Of a stretch of 64,000 bases of DNA, positions 25,778 through 35,096 are shown in pieces. Source of the DNA: Methylopila capsulata (lineage in GTDB: Bacteria > Pseudomonadota > Alphaproteobacteria > Rhizobiales > Methylopilaceae); assembly GCF_016907975.1 (NCBI RefSeq), contig NZ_JAFBCY010000002.1, forward strand, positions 186,001 to 250,000. Direction: 5' to 3'. Every line of letters begins with the position of its first letter. The first letter of the stretch is position 1. The position numbers and the translations under genes were made by a program. Below the pieces are notes generated by a model, which saw only the letters and a program-made list of their open reading frames with translations, ran no database searches and was not told the origin of the DNA.

Positions 25778-26545
25778 ATGAACCTCCCCCAGAACACCTT
25801 CAAGACCGCGGTCCAAGCCGGCCGCCAGCAGATCGGCCTGTGGTCGAGCCTCGCGAGCCACATCTCGACCGAGGTGATCGCGGGCTCCGGCTTCGACTGG
25901 ATCCTGCTCGACATGGAGCACTCCCCGAACGACCTCGCGGACGTCTACGTCCAGCTGCAGGCGATCATGGAGGGTCCGACCCAGGCCATGGTGCGGGTGC
26001 CGAGCGACGACCCGATCACCATCAAGCGTATCCTCGACGCCGGCGCCCTGTCGCTGATGATCCCGAACGTCGAGGACGCGGCCCAGGCCGCCCGCGCGGT
26101 CGCCGCCACCCGCTACGCCCCGCGCGGCGTCCGCGGCTTCAGCCAGGCGCCCCGCGCCGCCCGCTTCGGCCGCGTGGCGAACTACCATTCGCTGTGCGAG
26201 GAGCAGATCTTCGTGACCGTCCAGATCGAGTCCCAGCGCGCGCTGGACAACCTCGAGGAGATCGCGGCGGTCGAGGGCGTCGACGGCGTCTTCGTCGGCC
26301 CCGGCGATCTGTCCACCAGCCTCGGCTACATCGGCCGGCAGGGCCACGAGGACGTGGTCGCCACCATCGAGGCCACGCTGAAGCGCATCGTCGCCGCGGG
26401 CGCTGCCCCCGGCATCCTCACCGGCGACGAGACGCTCGCCCGGCGCTACATCGCCGCCGGCTCGCTGTTCACCGCGGTCGGCTCCGACATGAGCCTCCTC
26501 GCCCGCACCACCGAGGCGCTGGCGACGCGCTTCAAGCAGGGCTGA
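25778..26545 (+). CDS. garL: 5-keto-4-deoxy-D-glucarate aldolase (HpcH/HpaI family)
   Basis: 255 aa, matching GarL (256 aa). Conserved parts are LLDMEHSPND near residue 46 (catalytic His), the metal ligands in VQIESQ and GVFVGPGDL near 148-175, and VGSDMSLL near the end. It cleaves 5-keto-4-deoxyglucarate to pyruvate and tartronate semialdehyde. The ATG at 25778 has GAAGGG upstream; an earlier in-frame ATG at 25709 lies in the REP-like repeat. It links the dehydratases with GarR. Confidence 0.92.
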   Translation: MNLPQNTFKTAVQAGRQQIGLWSSLASHISTEVIAGSGFDWILLDMEHSPNDLADVYVQLQAIMEGPTQAMVRVPSDDPITIKRILDAGALSLMIPNVEDAAQAARAVAATRYAPRGVRGFSQAPRAARFGRVANYHSLCEEQIFVTVQIESQRALDNLEEIAAVEGVDGVFVGPGDLSTSLGYIGRQGHEDVVATIEATLKRIVAAGAAPGILTGDETLARRYIAAGSLFTAVGSDMSLLARTTEALATRFKQG

Positions 26546-26579
26546 TCACGGCGCGGCCTGTCACGGGCGCCCACGTCCC

Positions 26580-26608
26580 TTCACCTCTCCCCGCCGGGGA
26601 GAGGTGAA
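26580..26608. repeat. Perfect 13-bp palindrome between garL and garR
   Basis: TTCACCTCTCCCC (26580-26592) and GGGGAGAGGTGAA (26596-26608) flank a GCC loop. It is a mobile-type intergenic palindrome rather than a classical terminator, because the downstream gene is in the same pathway and no U-run follows. Confidence 0.65.
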
Positions 26609-26671
26609 GACCAGAGACCGCTCGAAGCGTCCACAGTTTCGCCATAGCTATCCACCGACCGGAGACCTCTC

Positions 26672-27556
26672 ATGAACATCGGATTCATCGGCCTCGGCAT
26701 CATGGGCAAGCCCATGGCGGGCCACCTCATCGCCGGCGGCCACACGCTGTTCCTGAAGACGCGGCGCGAGGTTCCGGCCGAGCTGGTCGCAGCCGGCGGC
26801 AAGCCCTGCGCCTCCGCCGCCGAGGTCGCCGAGAAGAGCGACGTCGTCATCCTGATGCTGCCGGACACGCCGGACGTCGAGCACGTGCTGTTCGGAGAGG
26901 GCGGCGTGGCGGAAGGCCTGTCCGCCGGCACGGTCGTGGTCGACATGAGCTCGATCTCGCCGATCGCCACCAAGGCCTTCGCGGAGAAGGTCGCCGCCAA
27001 GGGCGCGTCCTACCTGGACGCGCCGGTTTCCGGCGGCGAAGTGGGCGCCAAGAACGCGGCGCTCTCGATCATGGTCGGCGGCGAGCAGAGCGACTTCGAC
27101 CTCGTGAAGCCGCTGTTCGACCTGATGGGCAAGGCCGTGACGCATGTCGGCCCGGTCGGCTCCGGCCAGGTGGCGAAGGTCGCGAACCAGATCATCGTGG
27201 CGCTGACGATCGAAGCCGTCGCCGAGGGGCTGCTGTTCGCCTCCAAGGCCGGCGCGGACCCGGCCAAGGTGCGTCAGGCGATCACCGGCGGGCTCGCCAC
27301 CTCGCGCATCCTGGAGCTGCACGGCGAGCGCATGATCAAGCGCACCTTCGACCCCGGCTTCCGGATCGCCCTGCACCAGAAGGACCTGAACCTCGCGCTC
27401 GAAGGCGCCAAGGCGCTCGGCGTCAGCCTGCCCGCGACCGCGATCGCCCAGCAGCTGTTCTCGGTCTGCGTCGCGAACGGCGGCGCGGGCTGGGATCACT
27501 CCGGCATGGCGAGGGCGCTGGAGATCATGGCGAACCACGAGATCGCCAAGGCCTGA
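26672..27556 (+). CDS. garR: Tartronate semialdehyde reductase (2-hydroxy-3-oxopropionate reductase)
   Basis: 294 aa. It is a beta-hydroxyacid dehydrogenase: NAD(P) motif GFIGLGIMGKPMAGHL at residues 4-19, substrate loop DAPVSGGEVGA near 120, and catalytic lysine region KVANQIIV near 170. The C-terminal DLNLALEGAKALG helix is typical. It reduces tartronate semialdehyde to D-glycerate, the last step of this route; no glycerate kinase is seen in the window. Confidence 0.93.
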   Translation: MNIGFIGLGIMGKPMAGHLIAGGHTLFLKTRREVPAELVAAGGKPCASAAEVAEKSDVVILMLPDTPDVEHVLFGEGGVAEGLSAGTVVVDMSSISPIATKAFAEKVAAKGASYLDAPVSGGEVGAKNAALSIMVGGEQSDFDLVKPLFDLMGKAVTHVGPVGSGQVAKVANQIIVALTIEAVAEGLLFASKAGADPAKVRQAITGGLATSRILELHGERMIKRTFDPGFRIALHQKDLNLALEGAKALGVSLPATAIAQQLFSVCVANGGAGWDHSGMARALEIMANHEIAKA

Positions 27557-27568
27557 GCGGCGCGCCGC

Positions 27569-27592
27569 GGCGGCCGGTCGAGCCCGGCCGCC
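27569..27592. terminator. GC hairpin between convergent garR and monooxygenase genes
   Basis: GGCGGCCGG (27569-27577) pairs with CCGGCCGCC (27584-27592). It lies between two converging stops and could serve both, though there is no U-run on either side. Confidence 0.4.
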
Positions 27593-27599
27593 GGCGGCG

Positions 27600-28832
27600 T
27601 CAGTAGAAGCCGGTGAGCGGCAGGCGCTCGCCCGAGATCAGGTGCTGCCCCACGCTGCGCGCCTTGTAGGCGGCGGGGTTGTGCGAGGCCAGGGTGCGGG
27701 CGTTGCGCCAGTGCCGGTCGAGGTTCGCGCTCTTCTTGGTGGCGGAGGCGCCGCCGGCGTCGAACACCTGCGAACCCGCGCGGATCGCGAGCGCGTCGAC
27801 CACCACCTTCGCCTTGGCCGCCGCGAGCGCGCCCGCGTGCGCGGCGTCGATGTCTGGCGCCCCATCGACGCGCGAGGCGACGGCGCGGTCGAGCGCCTCA
27901 GCCGCGGCCAGCACCGCCGCTTCGGCCGCGAAGGCGGAGCTTGCGATCTCGCCCACCGCCTGCTGCAGGATGGGGTCGTCCGCCGGGTGTTCGGCCGGCG
28001 CGAAGGAGAACGAGCGCTTGCGGGTCCGCACCAGCTCCGCCGCGTCCTCGGCGGCGTTGCGCAGGATGCCGGCGACGATCGCCGTCAGGAACAGCTGAGA
28101 GTAGGAGCCGGTGTAGGGCCGGGCGAAGCCGAAGCCCTCGCTCTCGTCGTCGAAGATCACCTCGTCGGCCGCGACGCGGACGTCGTCGAGCCGGGTCGTC
28201 CCCGTGCCGGTCAGCCGCTGGCCGAGGCCGTCCCAGTCGTCCTCGAGCGTCAGGCCCTTCCGGTCAGCGGGCACGATCGCGCTGACGAAGCGGTCGGCCT
28301 CGTCCTGCGCGCGGATCATCACGTAGTCCGAGAACAGGCTTCCGGTGCTGAAGTACTTCACGCCCGCCAGCGTGAAGCCGTCGCCGCGCGCGACGAGCCG
28401 CGTGTCGAAGCTCGTGCCGCCGAGGCTGCGCGCGTTGATCTCGTTCATCGCGAGCCCGACGATCGCGCCGCCGGCCACGAGCTGCGCCCAGCGGAGGTGG
28501 CGGTCGCCGGTCGAAGGCAGCGCGAAGCGCTCGACGTAGCCAAAATGGTTTCGGACGATGTGCGCGACGTTGGGATCGGCGGCCGCGAGTTCGATCACGA
28601 CCGACAGCAGCTCGCGCAGCGTGAGGCCGGCGCCGCCCTCCTCCTTTCGCAGCCGCAGCGCGCCGAAGCGCGCCGCCCGCAGCAGGTCGATCTGGGCGAA
28701 CGGCAGCGTGCGCGTCGCGTCGCGCTCGGAGGCGCCCTCCGCGACGGCGGCGAGCAGCTCCGCAAGCTCGCGCGAGCCGGGCGTGGGCAGACGCGGCGCG
28801 ACGATGCGGAGGTTGGGGCTGGCGGCGGTCAT
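27600..28832 (-). CDS. SfnB/DszC-like acyl-CoA-dehydrogenase-fold flavin monooxygenase
   Basis: 410 aa. It has the acyl-CoA dehydrogenase fold but belongs by context to the FMNH2-dependent group (SfnB, DszC, IsoB) that oxidises sulfones, thioethers and similar compounds. Visible blocks are AMNEINARSLGG-like substrate loop near residue 135, TLAGVKYFSTGS near 160, and a C-terminal DAGGASAT segment near 360. The ATG at 28832 has AGGAG upstream. It ends an operon with an NtaA/DszA-type monooxygenase and a MetNIQ-type importer; the true sulfur substrate is unknown. Confidence 0.82.
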   Translation of the reverse strand: MTAASPNLRIVAPRLPTPGSRELAELLAAVAEGASERDATRTLPFAQIDLLRAARFGALRLRKEEGGAGLTLRELLSVVIELAAADPNVAHIVRNHFGYVERFALPSTGDRHLRWAQLVAGGAIVGLAMNEINARSLGGTSFDTRLVARGDGFTLAGVKYFSTGSLFSDYVMIRAQDEADRFVSAIVPADRKGLTLEDDWDGLGQRLTGTGTTRLDDVRVAADEVIFDDESEGFGFARPYTGSYSQLFLTAIVAGILRNAAEDAAELVRTRKRSFSFAPAEHPADDPILQQAVGEIASSAFAAEAAVLAAAEALDRAVASRVDGAPDIDAAHAGALAAAKAKVVVDALAIRAGSQVFDAGGASATKKSANLDRHWRNARTLASHNPAAYKARSVGQHLISGERLPLTGFY

Positions 28833-28845
28833 GGGCGTCTCCTGA

Positions 28846-30234
28846 TCATTCGGCGGCTTCGACTGTTGCGCCGGCGCGCCGGAAGGCGGCGCCGGGATGC
28901 GCGGCGCCGAGGCGGGGGCCTGCACCGCCGAGCTTCTCGCGGAGGGTTCCCGATCGGTACGACCGCTTGAAACGGCCGCGGCGCTGCAGCTCGGGCACGA
29001 GGTGCTCCGCCACGTCCTCGAACGTCTCCGGCGCAACGGCGTAGGCGAGGTTGAAGCCGTCGACGCCCGTGGCCGCGATCCAGGCCTCCATCCGGTCGGC
29101 GACGGTCGCGGCCGAACCGACGAAGACGGGACCCGCCCCGCCGATCCCCACATGCTCGGCCACCTCGCGCACCGTCCAGACGCGGGACAGGTCGGCGCGG
29201 GTGACGTTCTCCATGGCGGAGCGCCCGGCCTCGGTCTCCACGTGCCGCACCTCCTGGTCGAGCGCGTAGGCGGAGAAGTCGACGCCGGTCCAGCCGGACA
29301 TCAGCGTCAGCGCGCCTTCGGGACTGACGTAACGGCGGTAGTCCTCGAGCTTGGCCTCCGCCGCGGCGTCGGTCGGGCCCGTGATGACGGTCGCGAGCGC
29401 GAAGACCGTGATGGCGGCGGGGTCGCGCCCGGCGAGGGCGGCCAGGCGGCGGATGTCGGCGACGCGCGGGGCGATCGCCTGCGGGCTCGGGCCGGAGAGG
29501 AACACGCATTCGGCGTGGCGGGCGGCGAAGGCGCGGCCCTTCGGAGAGGTTCCGGCCTGGTAGATCACCGGCGTGCGCTGGGGCGAAGGCTCGGACAGAT
29601 GCACCGCGTCGAGCTGGAAGTGCGGGCCGCGATGGACGACGGCCCGCACCTTCGCCGGATCCGTGAACACGCCGCTCGCCCGGTCGCGCACCGCCGCGTC
29701 GTCGTCCCAGCTCTGCTCCCACAGCGCGTAGACGACATCCATGTACTCGTCGGCGACGGCGTAGCGGTCGTCGTGGGCGCGCTGTTGCGCAACACCCGCC
29801 GCGCGGGCGGCGCTGTCGAGATAGCCGGTCACCACGTTCCAGCCCACGCGGCCCTCGGTGAGATGGTCGAGCGTCGACATGCGGCGGGCGAAGGGAAAGG
29901 CCGGCTCGTAGGAGAGGTTCGAGGTCACGCCGAAGCCGAGGTTCGCGGTGACCGCGGCCATGGCGGGCACGAGCAACGCCGGGTCGTTGGCCGGAACCTG
30001 CGTGCCATGCCGCAGCGCGGACGCCGGCGAACCGCCGTAGACGTCGTAGATCCCGAGCACGTCCGCCAGGAACAGGCCGTCGAACAGCCCGGCCTCCAGC
30101 GTCTTGGCGAGATCGGTCCAGTAGCCGAGCCGGTTGAACTCGCCGGAGCGGTCGCGCGGATGGCGCCAGAGGCCGGGCGACTGGTGGCCGACGCAGTTCA
30201 TGGCGAAGGCGTTGAGGCGGATTTCCTTCGGCAT
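28846..30234 (-). CDS. NtaA/SnaA/DszA-family FMN-dependent monooxygenase (LLM class)
   Basis: 462 aa, typical size for this subfamily of bacterial-luciferase-like enzymes. Motifs: GLFLADVLG near residue 53, VGWNVVTGYLDSAARA near 130, and VIYQAGTSPKGRAFAA near 222. Members use reduced FMN from a partner reductase to cleave C-S or C-N bonds. No reductase gene is adjacent, so FMNH2 must come from elsewhere. It is 11 bases after the permease gene and 13 before the SfnB-like gene. Confidence 0.88.
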   Translation of the reverse strand: MPKEIRLNAFAMNCVGHQSPGLWRHPRDRSGEFNRLGYWTDLAKTLEAGLFDGLFLADVLGIYDVYGGSPASALRHGTQVPANDPALLVPAMAAVTANLGFGVTSNLSYEPAFPFARRMSTLDHLTEGRVGWNVVTGYLDSAARAAGVAQQRAHDDRYAVADEYMDVVYALWEQSWDDDAAVRDRASGVFTDPAKVRAVVHRGPHFQLDAVHLSEPSPQRTPVIYQAGTSPKGRAFAARHAECVFLSGPSPQAIAPRVADIRRLAALAGRDPAAITVFALATVITGPTDAAAEAKLEDYRRYVSPEGALTLMSGWTGVDFSAYALDQEVRHVETEAGRSAMENVTRADLSRVWTVREVAEHVGIGGAGPVFVGSAATVADRMEAWIAATGVDGFNLAYAVAPETFEDVAEHLVPELQRRGRFKRSYRSGTLREKLGGAGPRLGAAHPGAAFRRAGATVEAAE

Positions 30235-30245
30235 CGGCCCCTCCC

Positions 30246-30899
30246 CTAGCGCGCGCTCAGGCGGCGGACCACGAGGTCGCCGGCGAACTGGACCACGCAG
30301 ACGAGCGCGATCAGCACCACAATGACGGCCGCCATGACCGTGGTGTCGAAGCGCTGGTAGCCGTAGCGGATGGCGAGGTCGCCGAGCCCGCCCGCGCCGA
30401 CTGCGCCCGCCATGGCGGAGGCGCCGATCATGGTGACGACGGTGATGGTGAAGCCGCCGACGATGCCGGGCAGCGCCTCGGGCAGCAGGACATGGCGGAC
30501 GATCTGCCGCCGCCGGCAGCCCATGGCCTGCGCGGCCTCGATCAGCCCGGCGTCGACCTCGCGCAGCGACACCTCGGCGATGCGCGCGAAGAACGGCGTG
30601 GCCGAGATCGACAGCGGCACGATCGCCGCCCAGACGCCGATGGTGGTGCCGGTGACGAGCCGGGTCAGCGGCAGCAGCGCCACCAAGAGCACGATGAAGG
30701 GCGTCGCCCGGAAGCCGTTGACCACGGCGGCGAGCGCGCGGTTGATCCGCGGCGCCGGCGACAGCCCGTCGGGCGCGGTCATCACCAGCAGCACGGCGAT
30801 CGGCACGCCCGCCGCGAGCGCGACCAGCGCCGACGCGCCGACCATGGTCAGCGTGTCGAGCAGGCCGTGCAGCAGGCGGTCAATCATCTGCGGCGACAT
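30246..30899 (-). CDS. metI: MetI-type ABC transporter permease
   Basis: 217 aa, five to six membrane spans. The EAA loop reads [25 protein letters not shown], split around residue 130, as in D-methionine permeases. It overlaps the end of metN by 20 bases if the first ATG is used; an ATG at 30887 is the alternative start. In this cluster the importer may carry methionine or another organosulfur compound. Confidence 0.88.
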   Translation of the reverse strand: MSPQMIDRLLHGLLDTLTMVGASALVALAAGVPIAVLLVMTAPDGLSPAPRINRALAAVVNGFRATPFIVLLVALLPLTRLVTGTTIGVWAAIVPLSISATPFFARIAEVSLREVDAGLIEAAQAMGCRRRQIVRHVLLPEALPGIVGGFTITVVTMIGASAMAGAVGAGGLGDLAIRYGYQRFDTTVMAAVIVVLIALVCVVQFAGDLVVRRLSAR

Positions 30900-32028
30900 A
30901 GCCGAGCACCTTGGACGAGGGCGCGAGGCCCGAAAGCTGGGGAGCGGCCGCGAGCCGCACGGCGAGCAGCAGGCGCCCCTGGGTGTGGCCGCCGATGCGG
31001 TCGAGCTGCGCCGAGAGGATGCGCGGCTTGGCCCCGCCGAGCGCCGCCGCGAGCGCGCCGACGTCCGGCTCGCCCTCGCCGGAGAAGGCGAGCTCGACGA
31101 TCGCGTCGCTCCGGCCCTGCGGCGCGGGGTGCGGCTGCAGGCGGGCGGCGACGTCCTCGGGAAGCCCTCGCGCCAGAGGTCGCAGCAGCGTGCGGGTGGC
31201 CTCGTGCCGCGGCTCGCCGAACACGCGCCAGACCGGGCCGACCTCGGCGATCGCGCCCTTGTCCAGCACGAGCACCCGGTCGCAGACCTCGCGGATCACG
31301 CTCATCTCGTGGGTGATGAGCACGATGGTCAGGCCGAGCCTGCGGTTGATGTCCTTGAGCAGGGCGAGGATCGACTGCGTGCTCTCGGGATCGAGCGCCG
31401 AGGTCGCCTCGTCGCAGAGCAGCACGTCGGGCCCCGCCACCAGCGCGCGGGCGATGCCGACCCGCTGCTTCTGACCGCCGGACAGGCGGGCGGGGTAGGC
31501 GTCGCGCTTGTCGGTCAGCCCGACCAGCGCCAACGCCTCACGCACGCGCGTCTCGATCTCGGCGCGCGGACGCTTGGCCACGACCAGCGGCAGCGCGACG
31601 TTCTCGGCCGCGGTCTTCGCCGACATCAGGTTGAAGTGCTGGAAGATCATGCCGACGCGCCGGCGCAGCGCGACCAGACGGCCCTCGTCCAGCGCGCCGA
31701 CGTCCTCGCCGCCGACGAGCACCTGGCCCTCGGTCGCCGTCTCCAGCCGGTTGATCAGGCGGAGCAGAGTCGATTTGCCGGCGCCGGAGCGCCCGATGAC
31801 GCCGAAGATCTCGCCCGGCTCGATCGCCAGATCGATCCCGGCGAGCGCCGGCGCGGCGCCTTCCGCGTAGATCTTGGAGACGCCGCGGAAGGAGATCGAC
31901 CCCGCGCCGGCCGCCCGGTCGCGCTCCGCGCTCCGGTCGAACATCAGCGGCTCGACGAACTTCGGCGTCCAATGAGGGGCCGCGAGGGGCCGCGGCGCCG
32001 CGTCCGCGCGGGCGAAGAGGGCCTCCAT
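30880..32028 (-). CDS. metN: MetN-type ABC transporter ATPase with NIL domain
   Basis: 382 aa. Walker [10 protein letters not shown], signature [16 protein letters not shown], Walker [13 protein letters not shown] and H-loop ITHEMSV are intact. The C-terminal about 80 residues form the NIL domain that senses methionine. The ATG at 32028 overlaps the metQ stop (TGATG). About 50 residues precede the ATPase domain, longer than in E. coli MetN; a later ATG (LMFDRS) would shorten this but has no ribosome site. Confidence 0.9.
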   Translation of the reverse strand: MEALFARADAAPRPLAAPHWTPKFVEPLMFDRSAERDRAAGAGSISFRGVSKIYAEGAAPALAGIDLAIEPGEIFGVIGRSGAGKSTLLRLINRLETATEGQVLVGGEDVGALDEGRLVALRRRVGMIFQHFNLMSAKTAAENVALPLVVAKRPRAEIETRVREALALVGLTDKRDAYPARLSGGQKQRVGIARALVAGPDVLLCDEATSALDPESTQSILALLKDINRRLGLTIVLITHEMSVIREVCDRVLVLDKGAIAEVGPVWRVFGEPRHEATRTLLRPLARGLPEDVAARLQPHPAPQGRSDAIVELAFSGEGEPDVGALAAALGGAKPRILSAQLDRIGGHTQGRLLLAVRLAAAPQLSGLAPSSKVLGYVAADD

Positions 32029-32831
32029 CACTTTTCCCACGCGATCGCGTAGAGCTTCGGGTTGTTCGCGAAGGCCTTGCCGATCGCCTCGCGCACCTTC
32101 GGAGAGGAGTGATAGATCTCCACGAACTTGAGGATGTCCGGGTCGGTCTCGCGCCCCTTCTTCACCACGAAGCGGATCGCGAACTGCCGGTCCTCGATGC
32201 CGGAGTAGATCAGCGCGGAGCCCGGATCGAAGGTCTTGGCGGCGACGATGAAGTGCGGGTAGCCGAGCGCGAGGTCGACGTCGGCGGTGATCCGCACGAG
32301 CTGCGGGCCCTCGACCTCGGTGAAGGTGAGCTTCTTCGGGTTCTCGACGATGTCGTCCAGCGTGCCGAGGAAGCCGACGCCGTCCTTCAGCTTGATCAGC
32401 CCCGCCTTCTCCAGCAGCAGCAGCCCGCGGCCCTGGTTCACCGGATCGTTGGCGATCGCGACCGTCCCGCCGTTCGGGATCTCCGCGAAGCTCTTGTGGC
32501 GGAGCGAATAGAGCCCGACGTTCGCGAGCGTTCCGACGCCGGCGTCGGTGAAGGCGTAGCCGCGCTGCTTGACGGCGTTGTTCAGGAACGGCTGGTGCTG
32601 GAAGTAGTTGACGTCGATGTCGCCGGCCTCGAGCGCGACGTTGGGCGTCGTCCAGTCGCTGAACTCCACCACCTCGACGTTCAGCCCCTGCGCCTTCGCC
32701 TCCTCGGCCGCGGCGGCGACCGAATCCGCGTAGGCGCCGGGCGTCACGCCGATCTTCAGCCCGGCGGCCGCGGCGGGCGTGACGAGGGCTGCGGCGAACA
32801 GGACGACGGCTGTGAAAAGTCTGCGGGTCAT
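32028..32831 (-). CDS. metQ: MetQ/NlpA-family substrate-binding protein
   Basis: 267 aa with a Sec signal ending TPAAAAG near residue 23. No lipobox cysteine is seen, unlike enterobacterial MetQ, so it is probably soluble in the periplasm. Family blocks are [23 protein letters not shown] and [19 protein letters not shown]. It is the first gene of the metQ-metN-metI-monooxygenase operon. The cluster suggests an organosulfur ligand that may not be methionine. Confidence 0.88.
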   Translation of the reverse strand: MTRRLFTAVVLFAAALVTPAAAAGLKIGVTPGAYADSVAAAAEEAKAQGLNVEVVEFSDWTTPNVALEAGDIDVNYFQHQPFLNNAVKQRGYAFTDAGVGTLANVGLYSLRHKSFAEIPNGGTVAIANDPVNQGRGLLLLEKAGLIKLKDGVGFLGTLDDIVENPKKLTFTEVEGPQLVRITADVDLALGYPHFIVAAKTFDPGSALIYSGIEDRQFAIRFVVKKGRETDPDILKFVEIYHSSPKVREAIGKAFANNPKLYAIAWEK

Positions 32832-33028
32832 TGTCCGTGATCCGGTGAAGGGTGCGAGGGCGCAGTCTGTTCGGCGCGCGAGCCGCGCGCAGATCGACGT
32901 GGCGGTTCGCTCAAAAGACATTAAATCGATAAATTCAGTCAACATAATTTTGCACGTCCTGCCCGGAGGCGGTATCAAGCGCCACGCGCGCCTCGCCGGA
33001 CGGGGCGACGCGACCGGAGACGACGCTC
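32832..33028. promoter_or_regulatory. Divergent promoter region of the sulfur cluster
   Basis: This 197-bp gap separates metQ and ssuD. Its middle (32911-32951) is AT-rich in an otherwise GC-rich area and contains ATCGAT and, on the minus strand, TTGACT as a -35 candidate. It probably carries both divergent promoters and a CysB- or SfnR-like site, but no specific operator is recognisable. Confidence 0.45.
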
Positions 33029-34171
33029 ATGACCAAACCGCTCAGCCTGTTCTGGTTCATCCCCACCCAGGGCGACGGGACCTATGTCGGAACCGACGTG
33101 GGCCACCGGCCTGCGGACTACGGCTACCTGCGCGAGGTCGCGACGGCGGTGGACCGGCTCGGTTTCGAGGGCGTGCTGCTGCCGACCGGCAAGGGCTGCG
33201 AGGAGAGCTGGATCGTCGCGACCGCGCTTGCGACCGCGACCGAGCGGCTCAAGTTTCTCGTGGCGCTGCGGCCGGGGGTGACGAGCCCCGCCTTCGCCGC
33301 GCGGCAGGCCGCGGCGCTCGACCGGATCAGCGGCGGCCGCCTGCTGCTCAACGTGGTGGTGGGCGGCGACGCGGCGGAGCTTGCCGGCGACGGCGTGTTC
33401 CTCGACCACGACGCCCGCTACGACCAGGCGGCCGAGTTCCTCACCGTGTGGCGGCGGATGCTCTCCGGCGAGACGGTCGACTTCGAGGGACGGCATCTGA
33501 CAGCGAAAGGCGCGGAGCTGGCCTTCCCGCCGGTTCAGACGCCGCACCCGCCGCTGTGGTTCGGCGGCTCCTCGGACGCCGCCATCGACCTCGCGGCCGA
33601 CCAGACCGAGGTCTACCTCTCCTGGGGCGAGCCGGTGGAGCAGGTCGCGGAGAAGATCGCGCGGGTGAAGACGGCGGCCGCCAGGCGCGGACGCACGCTG
33701 CGCTTCGGCCTGCGGATCCACCTCATCGTGCGCGAGACGGCGGAGGAGGCCGGGGCCGCCGCGGACAGGCTGATCAGCAAGGTCAGCGACGAGGCGATCG
33801 CCGCAACGCAGGCCAAGGTCGCGCAGTCGGACTCGGTCGGCCAGCAGCGCATGACGGCGCTCCACGGCGGCCGGCGCGACCGGCTCGAGATCGCGCCCAA
33901 CCTCTGGGCCGGCCTGGGGCTCGTCCGCAAGGGCGCCGGAACCGCGCTGGTCGGCGATCCCGCGGCCGTCGCCGAGCGGCTGCGCGAGTATCAGGCGGTC
34001 GGGATCGACACTATCATCGCCTCGGGCTACCCGCACCTCGAGGAGTCCTACAAGGTCGCGGAGCTGCTGTTCTCGGAGCTCGGGATCGGCCCCGCCCGCC
34101 GCGGCGCCCATGGCACGATCGCCGGCGAGTTCGGCGTCCGCGCGCAGGACAGGCGCGCCGCGACCTCGTGA
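33029..34171 (+). CDS. ssuD: FMNH2-dependent alkanesulfonate monooxygenase
   Basis: 380 aa, as in SsuD. Characteristic segments are [16 protein letters not shown] at residues 8-23, [15 protein letters not shown] near 50, [14 protein letters not shown] near 80 and [11 protein letters not shown] near 193. It releases sulfite from alkanesulfonates with reduced flavin. It is alone on this strand, divergent from the MetQNI/monooxygenase operon, and together they form an organosulfur utilisation locus. No SsuE reductase or SsuABC is present here. Confidence 0.93.
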   Translation: MTKPLSLFWFIPTQGDGTYVGTDVGHRPADYGYLREVATAVDRLGFEGVLLPTGKGCEESWIVATALATATERLKFLVALRPGVTSPAFAARQAAALDRISGGRLLLNVVVGGDAAELAGDGVFLDHDARYDQAAEFLTVWRRMLSGETVDFEGRHLTAKGAELAFPPVQTPHPPLWFGGSSDAAIDLAADQTEVYLSWGEPVEQVAEKIARVKTAAARRGRTLRFGLRIHLIVRETAEEAGAAADRLISKVSDEAIAATQAKVAQSDSVGQQRMTALHGGRRDRLEIAPNLWAGLGLVRKGAGTALVGDPAAVAERLREYQAVGIDTIIASGYPHLEESYKVAELLFSELGIGPARRGAHGTIAGEFGVRAQDRRAATS

Positions 34172-34260
34172 GCGCAGGCCGCGACTGGCGAAACGCCTTG
34201 TGATTTCGGATCGACCGACCGCAGGGCGCGGCGCCTCGACGCGGAGGGCGGCGGGTATTA

Positions 34261-34272
34261 TATCAACCGGTA
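34261..34272. promoter_or_regulatory. TetR operator candidate at tetR promoter
   Basis: TATCAACCGGTA lies 13 bases upstream of the tetR start. On the other strand it reads TACCGGTTGATA, matching the pattern TACCGNTYRRTA also found twice upstream of the RND pump (39672 and 39731), which suggests one regulator for both. Confidence 0.5.
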
Positions 34273-34285
34273 CAAAAACACTGGG

Positions 34286-34897
34286 ATGCCGGAGATGGGC
34301 CGCCACAAGGAATTCGACGTCGACGAGGCGCTCTGCGCCGCGCTGCAGGTGTTCTGGCGCCGCGGCTTCGAGGGCGCGTCGCTGACCGACCTGACGGAGG
34401 CCATGGGCATCACGCGCCCCAGCCTCTACGCGACCTACGGCAACAAGGAAGAGCTGTTCCGCAAGACGCTCGACCGCTACGAGCAGATGCACCTCTGCTT
34501 CGTGGCGCAGGCCATGGAGGCGCCGACCGCGCGCGGCACCATCGGCGAGCTTCTGCGCGGCTACGCCGACGTGCTGACCGATCCCATGCATCCGCCCGGC
34601 TGCATGGGCGTCAACAGCTCGGTCTGCACCGGCGGCGGCGAGGCGGAGACGATCCGGCAGGAGCTGATCGCCCGCCGCTCCCTGAACGAGGAGACGCTGC
34701 GGCGTCGTCTGGAGCGGGCCGCGGCAGAAGGCGAGTTTTCCGCCGACGAGGACCCCGCCGACTGGGCGCGCTACGTCATGTCGGTCGGTCTCGGCATGGC
34801 CGTGAAGGCCGCGGCGGGCGCCACGCGCTGCGAGCTCCATCGCGTCGCCGACATCGCGCTGCGCGCGCTCCCCATGCGGGAGCCGGCGCTGGCCTGA
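34286..34897 (+). CDS. TetR-family repressor, probably of the adjacent RND pump
   Basis: 203 aa. The N-terminal helix-turn-helix is LTDLTEAMGITRPSLYATYGNKEELF at residues 34-59, read in two parts. The rest is the variable TetR ligand domain with a few cysteines (C67, C110, C117). The start may be the ATG at 34286 or at 34295. It is convergent with the RND operon. The shared operator-like motif supports regulation of the pump and itself; the ligand is unknown. Confidence 0.88.
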   Translation: MPEMGRHKEFDVDEALCAALQVFWRRGFEGASLTDLTEAMGITRPSLYATYGNKEELFRKTLDRYEQMHLCFVAQAMEAPTARGTIGELLRGYADVLTDPMHPPGCMGVNSSVCTGGGEAETIRQELIARRSLNEETLRRRLERAAAEGEFSADEDPADWARYVMSVGLGMAVKAAAGATRCELHRVADIALRALPMREPALA

Positions 34898-34933
34898 GCC
34901 GGCGCGCTTTTTCCGCCGAGTTCAGACGCACGC

Positions 34934-34963
34934 CTCGTGTTCCGGCTCAAGGCCGGACACGAG
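34934..34963. repeat. Imperfect intergenic palindrome
   Basis: CTCGTGTTCCGG (34934-34945) and CCGGACACGAG (34953-34963) pair with a one-base bulge. It is the same type of short dispersed palindrome as at 25704. Confidence 0.45.
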
Positions 34964-35016
34964 CGGCGCATCCGCGGCGATCGTTCGGCCCTACTCGATC
35001 CACCCCCAAATACAGC

Positions 35017-35047
35017 GACGGCCGCCGGGGGATCGTCGGCGGCCGTC
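35017..35047. terminator. Hairpin between convergent tetR and RND genes
   Basis: GACGGCCGCCG (35017-35027) and CGGCGGCCGTC (35037-35047) form a perfect 11-bp stem. It lies between the ends of two converging units and may act on both; there is no clear U-run. Confidence 0.45.
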
Positions 35048-35096
35048 GTCGTCGGGAGGGGCGGGCGGGCGTGGGACGCTTCGCGCGCCGCCCCTC

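Noticed and set aside
32026-32040. GTG at 32040 as the metN start
   Set aside because: It would overlap metQ by 13 bases, whereas the ATG at 32028 gives a normal TGATG overlap.
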